Source: Acidobacteriota bacterium (GTDB lineage: Bacteria > Acidobacteriota > Terriglobia > Terriglobales > Acidobacteriaceae). From it: a stretch of 64,000 nucleotides of DNA. A program made the position numbers and the translations under genes. The notes beneath the pieces are model-generated. The model was not told where the DNA came from. It saw only the letters and a program-made list of their open reading frames with translations, and searched no databases. Positions 41,061 through 48,792 of this stretch are shown here, piece by piece (the stretch's first letter is position 1; each line of letters opens with the position of its first letter). The stretch lies in contig JAJXZT010000040.1 in NCBI GenBank assembly GCA_021779935.1, positions 186,001 to 250,000 of the forward strand, in the 5' to 3' direction.

Positions 41061-42203
41061 TCACTCTGTCATTCCTTCCCATGTGCTGCCGGGCTGGATC
41101 GCGATTTTCATCGTATCCGGCTGTGGATGCGCCGCTAACTTAAGAGCCTCCACGGCCTGCTCCAGCGGAAAACGGTGGCTGTACAAGCCTTCCAAGTCCA
41201 TTTCCCGGCTTAGCACAAATCGTGCAACATCTTCGTTCAGGTCCACCGATGCACTGTAGGACCCGAGAAGAGTTTTCTCGTCGACGCATATCGCAGCGGG
41301 ATCAATCTGCACTTCACTGCGAACAGTCTGCGCAAATAACATTACCCGGCCACCCGGACGAGCTGCATCCACGGCGGGCCGGATCAAAGCATTCCCCGCA
41401 ACCGCAAGAATGACTGCATCCGCTCCTCGATTGCCGGTCACCGCGCGAACCCGGTTGAGAGTGCTTTCGGCGGATGCATCCACGGTGTTGTTCAGACCAA
41501 ATCGCTTACTTATTGTAAGCCTCTGCGGGAACAAATCGGAAGTAATTACCTCCGCTCCCGCCCGCTTGGCCAGGAACGCAAGGATTAACCCGATGGGCCC
41601 CTGCCCTATGACCAGTACAGTTTCACCCGGCTTTGGAGCCAGCGTTTCAATCGCCTTGAAACAAGTATTCACCGGTTCGATGAAAGACGCCTGTTCGTAG
41701 GAAACTCCGTCGGGGATACGAATGACACCCCGCTCCACGATCCAGTCCATTACCCGGACATATTCGGCAAATCCCCCACCGCTTGGCTCGTAACCGGCCG
41801 TGACACCCACTTGTTTGTAAACCGGACACTGGGCAAATGTTTTGTGCTGGCAGTAATAACAGTCGCCGCAGGGAATGTGGTGAAAGACCATCACCCGGTC
41901 GCCCAGCGAATACTTTGTCACTCCCTCGCCAACCGCAACCACCATCCCGGCCGTTTCGTGGCCGAAAATGCGCGGCGCCGAGTGCGAACCGGTGGCAATC
42001 TTTTTCAGGTCGGTTCCGCAGATTCCGCAAGTATGGACACGAACGAGGATCTCGCCCTGTCCAATTTCCGGTACCGGAACCGTCTCCAACCGGATGTCAT
42101 CCTGGCCGTGGTAGACGGCCGCCAACATTTTTCCTGGAATGACGCCCAAGCGGCGCTCAGTACGGGTTTGTGTGTCTGCTTCCATCTGTGAACTGCGATT
42201 CAC
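41061..42203 (-). CDS. Zinc-dependent medium-chain alcohol dehydrogenase (hopanoid operon, copy 1)
   Basis: 380 residues. The GTG start overlaps the hpnG stop (GTGA). Zinc ligands are HTCGICGTD and GHETAG, structural zinc in HIPCGDCYYCQHKTFAQC, and the dinucleotide motif VIGQGPIGL. It is related to, but clearly diverged from, the following dehydrogenase, so the pair is an old duplication or two recruitments. Lying directly after hpnG, whose product is ribosylhopane or its phosphate, it could catalyse the otherwise unassigned reduction toward bacteriohopanetetrol. This is inference from position. Confidence 0.88.
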   Translation of the reverse strand: MNRSSQMEADTQTRTERRLGVIPGKMLAAVYHGQDDIRLETVPVPEIGQGEILVRVHTCGICGTDLKKIATGSHSAPRIFGHETAGMVVAVGEGVTKYSLGDRVMVFHHIPCGDCYYCQHKTFAQCPVYKQVGVTAGYEPSGGGFAEYVRVMDWIVERGVIRIPDGVSYEQASFIEPVNTCFKAIETLAPKPGETVLVIGQGPIGLILAFLAKRAGAEVITSDLFPQRLTISKRFGLNNTVDASAESTLNRVRAVTGNRGADAVILAVAGNALIRPAVDAARPGGRVMLFAQTVRSEVQIDPAAICVDEKTLLGSYSASVDLNEDVARFVLSREMDLEGLYSHRFPLEQAVEALKLAAHPQPDTMKIAIQPGSTWEGMTE

Positions 42204-42970
42204 TGGTTTCCTTTTGCCGCCGGCGCCCTTTCACCTGCGATACCGGCAACTGCCATTGGCCTTCGCGCTGAAAACTGACGCTCGAACTCCGCAACGTCCC
42301 TGATCAGCAGACCGACAGTTTTGCAAAGTCCGTCGGAGGCCAGTTGACTTTGATCTTTCAATTTTCTGACCGAGCCCCACAAGGCCGGTCGAACCGCTAT
42401 ATGTCCGAGAAATGCCGCCGTTCGAAAACCCTCTGGACGAACGTAAGGTGCAAGAAACTCCATCTCGTCTTTCCACCCATCGGAGATGGCCTTGATCGCC
42501 AAAAACTTTTTGCCACTTGCGGCACAAACCTCAGCCACTGTCGCAGCTTCCATGTCCACCGCCTCGGCGCGGTAAACTCGCCGCAACTCCGCCTTGAGCT
42601 CCCTGCCCGCGATTGCATCCGCGGTGACAAGCACCCCGGCGCCAAACCACGATTGAAACTCGGCCCCGGTGCGGCTGGATACCACTTTAGCGGGCACCAG
42701 TACATCCCCCGCCGTCAAATCCGGAACCGTTGCTCCGGCGAATCCAATCGACGTTATCACCTCGGGAGCAAACGTCTCAATGACCACTTGTGTGCATTCA
42801 TGAGCTCGCTGCTGGCCCACTCCCGCACAAACTACCACCGAAGTGCCAGAACTCCAGCAGCGCTTCCTGTATCCATAAATATCAATGAACTTCTGCTCCC
42901 AGCCTCGCACAATCGGCGCAACCTCTCGCTCCAGCGCAGCGATGATCGCGAGTTTGATCACATTGCTCAT
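42200..42970 (-). CDS. hpnG: Adenosylhopane nucleosidase/phosphorylase HpnG
   Basis: 256 residues from ATG 42970, which overlaps the hpnA stop as ATGA; a longer in-frame opening is rejected for that reason. It has the nucleoside phosphorylase (PNP/MTAP-like) fold: LAIIAALEREVAPIVRG, VVVCAGVGQQRAHE, TSIGFAGATVPDLTAGDVLVP and the active-site VDMEAATVAEVCAASGKKFLAIKAISDG. HpnG removes adenine from adenosylhopane to give phosphoribosylhopane/ribosylhopane. It lies between hpnA and a dehydrogenase in the hopanoid operon. Confidence 0.93.
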   Translation of the reverse strand: MSNVIKLAIIAALEREVAPIVRGWEQKFIDIYGYRKRCWSSGTSVVVCAGVGQQRAHECTQVVIETFAPEVITSIGFAGATVPDLTAGDVLVPAKVVSSRTGAEFQSWFGAGVLVTADAIAGRELKAELRRVYRAEAVDMEAATVAEVCAASGKKFLAIKAISDGWKDEMEFLAPYVRPEGFRTAAFLGHIAVRPALWGSVRKLKDQSQLASDGLCKTVGLLIRDVAEFERQFSARRPMAVAGIAGERAPAAKGNQ

Positions 42971-43983
42971 GCCGTCGCGCACGCTTCGCCATATGCCGGC
43001 GCGTGTCCGTGCGCCACGAACCACTCCGCCGCCCGGCGCAACGCATCGCGCACGGGACCGTGCTGGTATCCCAGCTCCCTCTCAGCCTTGGCGGAGGAGA
43101 CCCACATCATTTTCCGCCCCATGCGCACCGAGTCCAGTGTCACTCTGGGTTCCCGCCCCATGAGCACGCCAGTGAAGAACGTGTCGCACGCACCGCTAAG
43201 ATACGCGACAGCGTACGGAAGCTTGATGCTCGGCGAAGGCAGGCCGGTGATTTCACCCAGCGTGTCGAGAATCTGCTTGAGCGTCATGTCCTCGCCGCCC
43301 AGAATGTAGCGCTCGCCGGAGCGTCCATTCTCCATCGCCAGCAGATGCCCCTTGGCCACATCCTTGACATCCACCAAGTTCAGTCCGGTTTCGACGTAGG
43401 CGGGAAATTTCTTCTTGAGGAAGTCCACCAGGATGCGTCCGGTGGGAGTCGGCTTGATGTCCTGCTCGCCGATTGGCGCACTGGGATTCACAATCACGAC
43501 GTTCGCACCAGCGCGCGCCATCTGGACAGCTTTTTGTTCAGCGAGATATTTCGAGCGCTTGTAGTGGCCGATCATGTCCGCTTCGGTCACCGGAGTGTCT
43601 TCGTCCACCGCCACGGCGCTATAGCCGAACCCCATCGTCGCCACCGAACTGGTGTAGATCACCCGCCGCACACCTGCCTGCTGCGCCGCGCGGATCACGG
43701 CTTCGGTCCCGGCAACGTTCGAGGCATACATGCCGCTCGGGTCCTTCATCCATAGACGATAGTCGGCGGCAACGTGGAAGACGAAATCGCAGCCTTCCAT
43801 TCCCCGGCGAAGCGATTCCGCATCGGTCAGGTCGCCGGTCACCAGGTCCGCCCGCAGGCCCTCTATGTTGTCGCGCCGGCTGGTGGAGCGCACAAGGAGA
43901 CGAAGGTCGGCACCGCCATCCGCCAACTGACGGGCGACATGACTCCCAACGAAACCTGTTGCTCCGGTAATGAAGGTTTTCAA
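42967..43983 (-). CDS. hpnA: Hopanoid-associated sugar epimerase HpnA
   Basis: 338 residues, extended SDR/NAD-dependent epimerase family. Rossmann motif FITGATGFVGSHVARQL at the N-terminus. The active site is Ser/Tyr-x3-Lys around IYTSSVATMG and YKRSKYLAEQ. FHVAADYRLWMKDPSGMYASNV is characteristic of HpnA. It is commonly linked to hopanoid gene clusters, with an exact reaction still uncertain. The stop overlaps the hpnG start by 4 bases. Confidence 0.93.
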   Translation of the reverse strand: MKTFITGATGFVGSHVARQLADGGADLRLLVRSTSRRDNIEGLRADLVTGDLTDAESLRRGMEGCDFVFHVAADYRLWMKDPSGMYASNVAGTEAVIRAAQQAGVRRVIYTSSVATMGFGYSAVAVDEDTPVTEADMIGHYKRSKYLAEQKAVQMARAGANVVIVNPSAPIGEQDIKPTPTGRILVDFLKKKFPAYVETGLNLVDVKDVAKGHLLAMENGRSGERYILGGEDMTLKQILDTLGEITGLPSPSIKLPYAVAYLSGACDTFFTGVLMGREPRVTLDSVRMGRKMMWVSSAKAERELGYQHGPVRDALRRAAEWFVAHGHAPAYGEACATA

Positions 43984-44001
43984 GCCGTTCTCAACTCTTA
44001 A

Positions 44002-44403
44002 TTATTCTTGCGTGTCGGGAGTGAGACCATACGATTCGCCGGCGGCACGTTTCTCCCAATATTTGCGAACCCAGGATTCCCAGCTCTTGCCCGCCGCCAT
44101 GTCACGGCCACTGAAGGCCAGTGCGGCAATTTCCGAGTATGGAATCGAGAGTCGATGGTTTGAGTCTTTCGGCAGGACGCGCACCAGCGAGTCGCGCAGT
44201 GTCTTTGCGGACTTGCGATCGAAGATATATCCCTCAATCACGGTTCCATCTTTCCTGGTGATCGTCACATCGCCACGATAATCGAACGCCCGTTCGAGCG
44301 CTTCGCGAAGGTCATCCTCGCTCGCCAGCTCCGGAACCCAGCCCTGGTAACTTTCGAGTTCAGCGGAACTCGATTGGGACTTTGCCTCGTCACACATGCT
44401 CAT
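44002..44403 (-). CDS. Conserved small protein of the hopanoid operon, unknown function
   Basis: 133 residues, ATG overlapping the hpnH stop (ATGA), with hpnA starting 18 bases downstream. The core reads as a small beta-rich domain (FDYRGDVTITRKDGTVIEGY, then NHRLSIPYSEIAALAFSG), reminiscent of an Sm-like barrel with a Gly-Asp-Val strand and a V-I-E-G-Y turn. It ends with a Trp-rich, basic helix (WESWVRKYWEKRAAG). No catalytic motif, signal peptide or transmembrane helix is visible, so it is likely cytosolic. Tight coupling on one side to hpnH suggests a role in adenosylhopane formation or operon regulation. It is unlike any hpn gene I can name. Confidence 0.75.
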   Translation of the reverse strand: MSMCDEAKSQSSSAELESYQGWVPELASEDDLREALERAFDYRGDVTITRKDGTVIEGYIFDRKSAKTLRDSLVRVLPKDSNHRLSIPYSEIAALAFSGRDMAAGKSWESWVRKYWEKRAAGESYGLTPDTQE

Positions 44404-45512
44404 TTGAAGCTCTCTTGCTGCTTGATCTGTATGAGCGGATTGCGCGCATGTGCCGGTATAACTTCGTTCTTCGTCAGAGCGTCCATCGCCGTCGGATCCG
44501 CATACTGGCTGAACATTGCCCTGACCGTCGCTACCATGCCGCCTAAAGACCCGAACGTATCGTTGACCGCCGACGGTTCAAATCCACTGTGCACCATGCA
44601 GTTTTCGCACTTGGGATTGCCGCTGGCGTGTCCATACCGGCCCCAGTCGGTTTCCGCTATCAATTCCTGGAACGTATCGGCATAGCCGTCCTGCAATAGA
44701 TAGCAGGGCTTCTGCCAGCCGAAGACGTTGTAGGTCGGGATGCCCCACGGCGTACATTCGTAATCCCGCTTCCCCATCAGAAACTCAAGGAACAGCGGAC
44801 TCTGATTGAACCGCCACTTCTTGCTGCGATTGCTCAATATCTGGCGGTACAGCTCGCTCGCGTTCTGTTTTGCGAGGAAATGTGACTGGTCGGGAGCTTT
44901 TTCGTAGCTGTATCCCGGCGAGATCATCATTCCTTCCACGCCAAGATCCATCACTTCATCCATAAAGCGGCGAACGCTCTTGGGATCGGCTCCTTCGAAC
45001 AGCGTGGAGTTTGTTGTGACTCGGAAGCCTTTTTCCAGTAATAGCTTGACCGCCTCAATGGCAATGTCGTAGGTGCCCTCGTGGGCCACGGCAAAATCGT
45101 GATGGTCCCGCTCGCCATCGAGGTGAATCGTGAAAGTCAGATATTTGCTTGGCTTGAAAAGGTGAAGTTTTTCTTTAAGAAGAAGCGCGTTCGTGCAGAG
45201 ATATACGTACTTACCACGCGCGATCAACCCCTCCACAATTTCGCCGATCTGGGGATGCAGCAGGGGCTCTCCACCGGGAATGTTGACGATCGGCGCTCCC
45301 GCTTCTTCCACTGCCTTGAAGCAATCCTCGGGAGTCAACTGACTCTTCAAGACGTGCGCCGGGTACTGAATTTTCCCGCATCCCGCACAGGCGAGATTGC
45401 ACCGGAACAGAACTTCGAGCATCACGACGAGCGGATACCGCCGACGTCCTGCCACCTTCTGCTTCATGACGTACGTGGCAACCGTCCACATCTGGGACAC
45501 TGGCACCGGCAT
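44400..45512 (-). CDS. hpnH: Adenosylhopane synthase HpnH (radical SAM)
   Basis: 370 residues. The radical SAM cluster motif is CNLACAGC (Cys38, Cys42, Cys45), within MLEVLFRCNLACAGCGKIQY, a hallmark of HpnH. PGGEPLLHPQI is the SAM-binding glycine motif, and the C-terminal half carries extra cysteines (PKCENCMVHSGFEPS) as in the family. HpnH joins the 5'-deoxyadenosyl radical to diploptene, giving adenosylhopane, the first side-chain step. GGAGG precedes the ATG, and shc ends 34 bases upstream. Confidence 0.96.
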   Translation of the reverse strand: MPVPVSQMWTVATYVMKQKVAGRRRYPLVVMLEVLFRCNLACAGCGKIQYPAHVLKSQLTPEDCFKAVEEAGAPIVNIPGGEPLLHPQIGEIVEGLIARGKYVYLCTNALLLKEKLHLFKPSKYLTFTIHLDGERDHHDFAVAHEGTYDIAIEAVKLLLEKGFRVTTNSTLFEGADPKSVRRFMDEVMDLGVEGMMISPGYSYEKAPDQSHFLAKQNASELYRQILSNRSKKWRFNQSPLFLEFLMGKRDYECTPWGIPTYNVFGWQKPCYLLQDGYADTFQELIAETDWGRYGHASGNPKCENCMVHSGFEPSAVNDTFGSLGGMVATVRAMFSQYADPTAMDALTKNEVIPAHARNPLIQIKQQESFK

Positions 45513-45546
45513 CGCTTATCGATTCCTCCAAAACATCTGCACGCTG

Positions 45547-47472
45547 CTAAGCGCTCTTCATGTAGCTGGCAAACTTCGTCAGCGCCATCAGCGGGAAATA
45601 CTGGTAGTACAGCGTGTATTTCAGATAAAAAACCCGTGGGAACCCGGTTCCGGTATAAGGCGCTTCATCCCAGGAACCATCCGCGCGTTGTTGTTCCAGC
45701 AGGTAATTGATGCCATGGGTGAGCGAGTCGCTACGATAGTCGCCAGCAGCCATCAGCCCGAGCAGCGCCCAGGCGGTCTGCGAACAGGTGCTTGGGCCAA
45801 TGCCGCGAAGGTTCGGATCGTCATATGACTCGCAGCTCTCGCCCCAGCCTCCGTCGGGATTTTGCACCATGCGAATCCATTCGGCTCCCTGCTGTACCAG
45901 GGGGTCATGGTTATCGAAACCGAGCGCTTCCAAGCCGCGGAGCACGCACATCGTACCGTAGAGGTAGTTGACACCCCAGCGCCCGAACCACGAACCGTCG
46001 GGCTCCTGTTGCTGGCGGATAAACTTCAAGGCGCGTTTTACCGGCACGTCGTTGAGCGTGTAACCGTAGTTCGCCAGGCACTCCAGCACGCGGCCCGTGA
46101 TGTCGACCGTTGGCGGATCCAACATGGCATTGTGGTCGGCAAACGGGATGTACTGGAAAACCATGCGGTCGTTGTCCTTATCGAACGAAGCCCAGCCGCC
46201 ATTCTTGCATTGCATGGAGAGCACCCAATCGAGTCCGCGCCTTATGCTCTCGCGCTGGTAGCGCTCGTTCGGAGTGTCCACATGGTTCAACGCCAGCATC
46301 ACCATGGCGCTGTCGTCAACGTCGGGATAGAACTCGTTGTTGAACTCGAAGTACCAGCCGCCCGGCTGAGTGTTGGAATTCTTGACGGCCCAGTCGCCCT
46401 TGTGACGGACCTCTTTTTTCAAAATCCACTCGGCGCTGGCGACCATGCGCGGGTCGGTGCGTCCGGCGCCGCTTTCGCCCAGGGCGAACATCGCATACGC
46501 CGTGTCCCACACCGGGGACATGCAGGGCTGCATGCGGAAGGTATCTTTCTCCTCGATCCCCAGCTTTTCAAATTCGTCCATCGCGCGGATGACCTGCGGA
46601 TCGTCGAGCGAATACCCAAGGCAACGCATGGCGATAATTGAGTTCAGTATGGACGGATAAATTGCGCAGATGCCGTCGCTCATCTCGAAGTGTTCCAACA
46701 TCCACTTCTCCGCCTTCTTCAGCGCGATGGAACGCAGCGGGCGAACATGCACACGCTCAAAGCCGTGGCAGATGCGATCCAGCACGAGGAAGAAATTACG
46801 CCAACTGATCAGCTTGTCGTCCCAGTGCAATCGTAGTTGCGAGCGCTGGCGACCGTTCGGAAAGAGTTCATCGATGCTCCACGCATCGGGAATCTTCTTG
46901 AACGGCTTTTTCGCGTAACAGATGGACAGTGGAATCAGGATGGCGCGCGACCACGACGAAATCTCGTAGATGTTGAACCAGAACCAGCTCGGAAAGAGGA
47001 CGATTTCGGGCGGTATGGCCGGCACCGCATCGTAGTCGTATTGTCCGAGCGCGCAGAGATAGATCTTGGTAAATGTGTTGACCGCCGGCACGCCGCCATG
47101 CGCAAGAATCCACTCGCGCGCCCTGGTGAGAACGGGATCGTCCGGCTTATGGCCGGTCATCTTCAGGCCGAAATATGCCTTAACCGACGCGCTGATGTTC
47201 GACGGGCCACCGTGGTAGATGGGCCAACCGCCATCGGCGTTCTGGAAGTGGAGGATCTGGTTCGCGCATTTCTGCATGCGCACTTCGTCCCGCGTATTCA
47301 GCAGGGTATGAAGGAAAATGTAGTCAGAGACAAGAGTCGTGTCGGCTTCAAGTTCGCCGCACCAGTAGCCATCCGGATGCATGCGGGAAAACAGGTAATC
47401 GCGTGCGGAAGAAATCGCACCAGACATCGTTTGCGCAAGCTGACCAAGTTTTCCGAATCGAATTTCTGCCAT
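45547..47472 (-). CDS. shc: Squalene-hopene cyclase
   Basis: 641 residues from ATG 47472; the longer opening to 47685 overlaps ispH and is rejected. The catalytic DXDD motif is present as Asp384-Val-Asp386-Asp387 in FYPDVDDSAM. Multiple QW repeats are visible (QNADGGWPIYHG, QEPDGSWFGRWG, QNPDGGWGES, QRADGSWDEA). It cyclises squalene to hopene/diplopterol at the membrane. The start is only 11 bases after the ispH stop, so precursor supply and cyclisation are co-expressed. hpnH follows 34 bases downstream. Confidence 0.97.
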   Translation of the reverse strand: MAEIRFGKLGQLAQTMSGAISSARDYLFSRMHPDGYWCGELEADTTLVSDYIFLHTLLNTRDEVRMQKCANQILHFQNADGGWPIYHGGPSNISASVKAYFGLKMTGHKPDDPVLTRAREWILAHGGVPAVNTFTKIYLCALGQYDYDAVPAIPPEIVLFPSWFWFNIYEISSWSRAILIPLSICYAKKPFKKIPDAWSIDELFPNGRQRSQLRLHWDDKLISWRNFFLVLDRICHGFERVHVRPLRSIALKKAEKWMLEHFEMSDGICAIYPSILNSIIAMRCLGYSLDDPQVIRAMDEFEKLGIEEKDTFRMQPCMSPVWDTAYAMFALGESGAGRTDPRMVASAEWILKKEVRHKGDWAVKNSNTQPGGWYFEFNNEFYPDVDDSAMVMLALNHVDTPNERYQRESIRRGLDWVLSMQCKNGGWASFDKDNDRMVFQYIPFADHNAMLDPPTVDITGRVLECLANYGYTLNDVPVKRALKFIRQQQEPDGSWFGRWGVNYLYGTMCVLRGLEALGFDNHDPLVQQGAEWIRMVQNPDGGWGESCESYDDPNLRGIGPSTCSQTAWALLGLMAAGDYRSDSLTHGINYLLEQQRADGSWDEAPYTGTGFPRVFYLKYTLYYQYFPLMALTKFASYMKSA

Positions 47473-47483
47473 AGAGCTTTGCC

Positions 47484-48458
47484 CTACTCCGTTATCGCCG
47501 GCGCGGAACCGATCGCTTCCACGATCTCCGGCGGCAGCGCGAAGCGCACATTCTCCGGCATTACTTCCACTTCTTCCACGTTCCCAAACCCGAGCTTCTT
47601 GAGGAACTGAATCACGTCCTGCACCAGGATTTCCGGCGCGGACGCACCGGCCGTAAGCGCGACAGTCGTCACGCCCTCCAGCCACTCCAACTTGATGTCG
47701 CGCGAAGTATCGATCAGATAAGACTTGGTACGGAGATTCTCCGCGACTTCAACCAATCGGTTGGAGTTCGAACTGTTCGGAGAGCCCACGACCAGAACGA
47801 CGTCGGCTTTCTTTGAGACGTTTTTCACCGCCACCTGGCGATTTTCCGTCGCGTAGCAAATGTCCTGGGCGTGCGGCCCCTTGATCTTGGGGAATTTTTT
47901 CTTCAGCGCTTCAATGATGTCGCGCGCTTCGTCCAGACTCAGCGTTGTCTGGGTCAGATACGCCACTCGTTCCGGATCGGGAACCACAAGCGCTTCTACC
48001 TGCTCCGGTGTGGTGACAACCTGGGTGACTTCCGGAGCTTCGCCCAGGGTTCCAATAATCTCGTCGTGGTTCAAGTGGCCGATCAGGATCAGGGAGTGTC
48101 CCTGCTTGGCGAACTTGACCGCCTCGACGTGAACCTTTGTGACCAGCGGGCAGGTGGCATCAATGACGCGAAGATTGCGCAGTTCGCTGCCCTCGCGGAC
48201 TTCCGGGGCAACGCCGTGCGCGCTGTAGATGACGCGCTCGCCCTCCGGCACTTCCGCGACATCGTCCACGAAGATGGCGCCCTTGGCCTGAAGTTCTTCG
48301 ACCACGTAGCGGTTGTGGACAATCTCCTTGCGTACATAGATGGGTGGCCCAAACGTCTCCAGGGCGATCCGCACGATATCAATCGCGCGAACAACTCCGG
48401 CGCAGAAGCCACGGGGTTTCAGCAAAAGAATGGTCTTGGCGTCGGTCGTCGCTGTCAT
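47484..48458 (-). CDS. ispH: 4-hydroxy-3-methylbut-2-enyl diphosphate reductase IspH
   Basis: 324 residues from ATG 48458; a longer frame to 48497 lacks support. The three cluster cysteines are Cys19 (PRGFCAGV), Cys103 (DATCPLV) and Cys201 (DICYAT). Substrate residues are seen in RKEIVHNRYV, YSAHGV, LTQTTLS and VGSPNSSNSNRL. It reduces HMBPP to IPP and DMAPP, the last step of the MEP pathway. As first gene of the apparent hopanoid operon it ties isoprenoid precursor supply to shc. Confidence 0.97.
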   Translation of the reverse strand: MTATTDAKTILLLKPRGFCAGVVRAIDIVRIALETFGPPIYVRKEIVHNRYVVEELQAKGAIFVDDVAEVPEGERVIYSAHGVAPEVREGSELRNLRVIDATCPLVTKVHVEAVKFAKQGHSLILIGHLNHDEIIGTLGEAPEVTQVVTTPEQVEALVVPDPERVAYLTQTTLSLDEARDIIEALKKKFPKIKGPHAQDICYATENRQVAVKNVSKKADVVLVVGSPNSSNSNRLVEVAENLRTKSYLIDTSRDIKLEWLEGVTTVALTAGASAPEILVQDVIQFLKKLGFGNVEEVEVMPENVRFALPPEIVEAIGSAPAITE

Positions 48459-48792
48459 TCGTTTGTCCAATCCAGATTCGTAACCACAGATAACCACATT
48501 CCAGCTTAACGGAGCGGGTTTGAAACTCGCGAATCTAAGACATACAAAGTGCCGGAATATTCATTCGTCAGCGTGAATCCGGGCCTGAAATGCACACCGG
48601 CTCCACGTGCGAAAAAGACACAGCACCCACCATCTGAAACCCAGCCATCGGCTAGAGGTTTCAATACCTTCCAGATAATTGTAGCAGTTGTTTGGCGCTT
48701 CCCTGTACCACGTTTAGGGAGCGAATCCTCCGCCACAACATCCGTCCGGATGGGCAGCGCGGCTCGGCCTGATGATCGGATCTCGATGTTAC
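48459..48792. other. 334-base region between ispH and recN
   Basis: It must carry the promoter of the ispH-hpn operon, read on the minus strand, but no convincing promoter pair was found. A minus-strand open frame ending at 48506 overlaps the 3' part of recN. Its last 60 codons include segments such as LKPLADGWVSDGGCCVFFARG and have some protein-like character. It has no start signal and no recognised domain, so I leave it uncalled. Confidence 0.5.
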
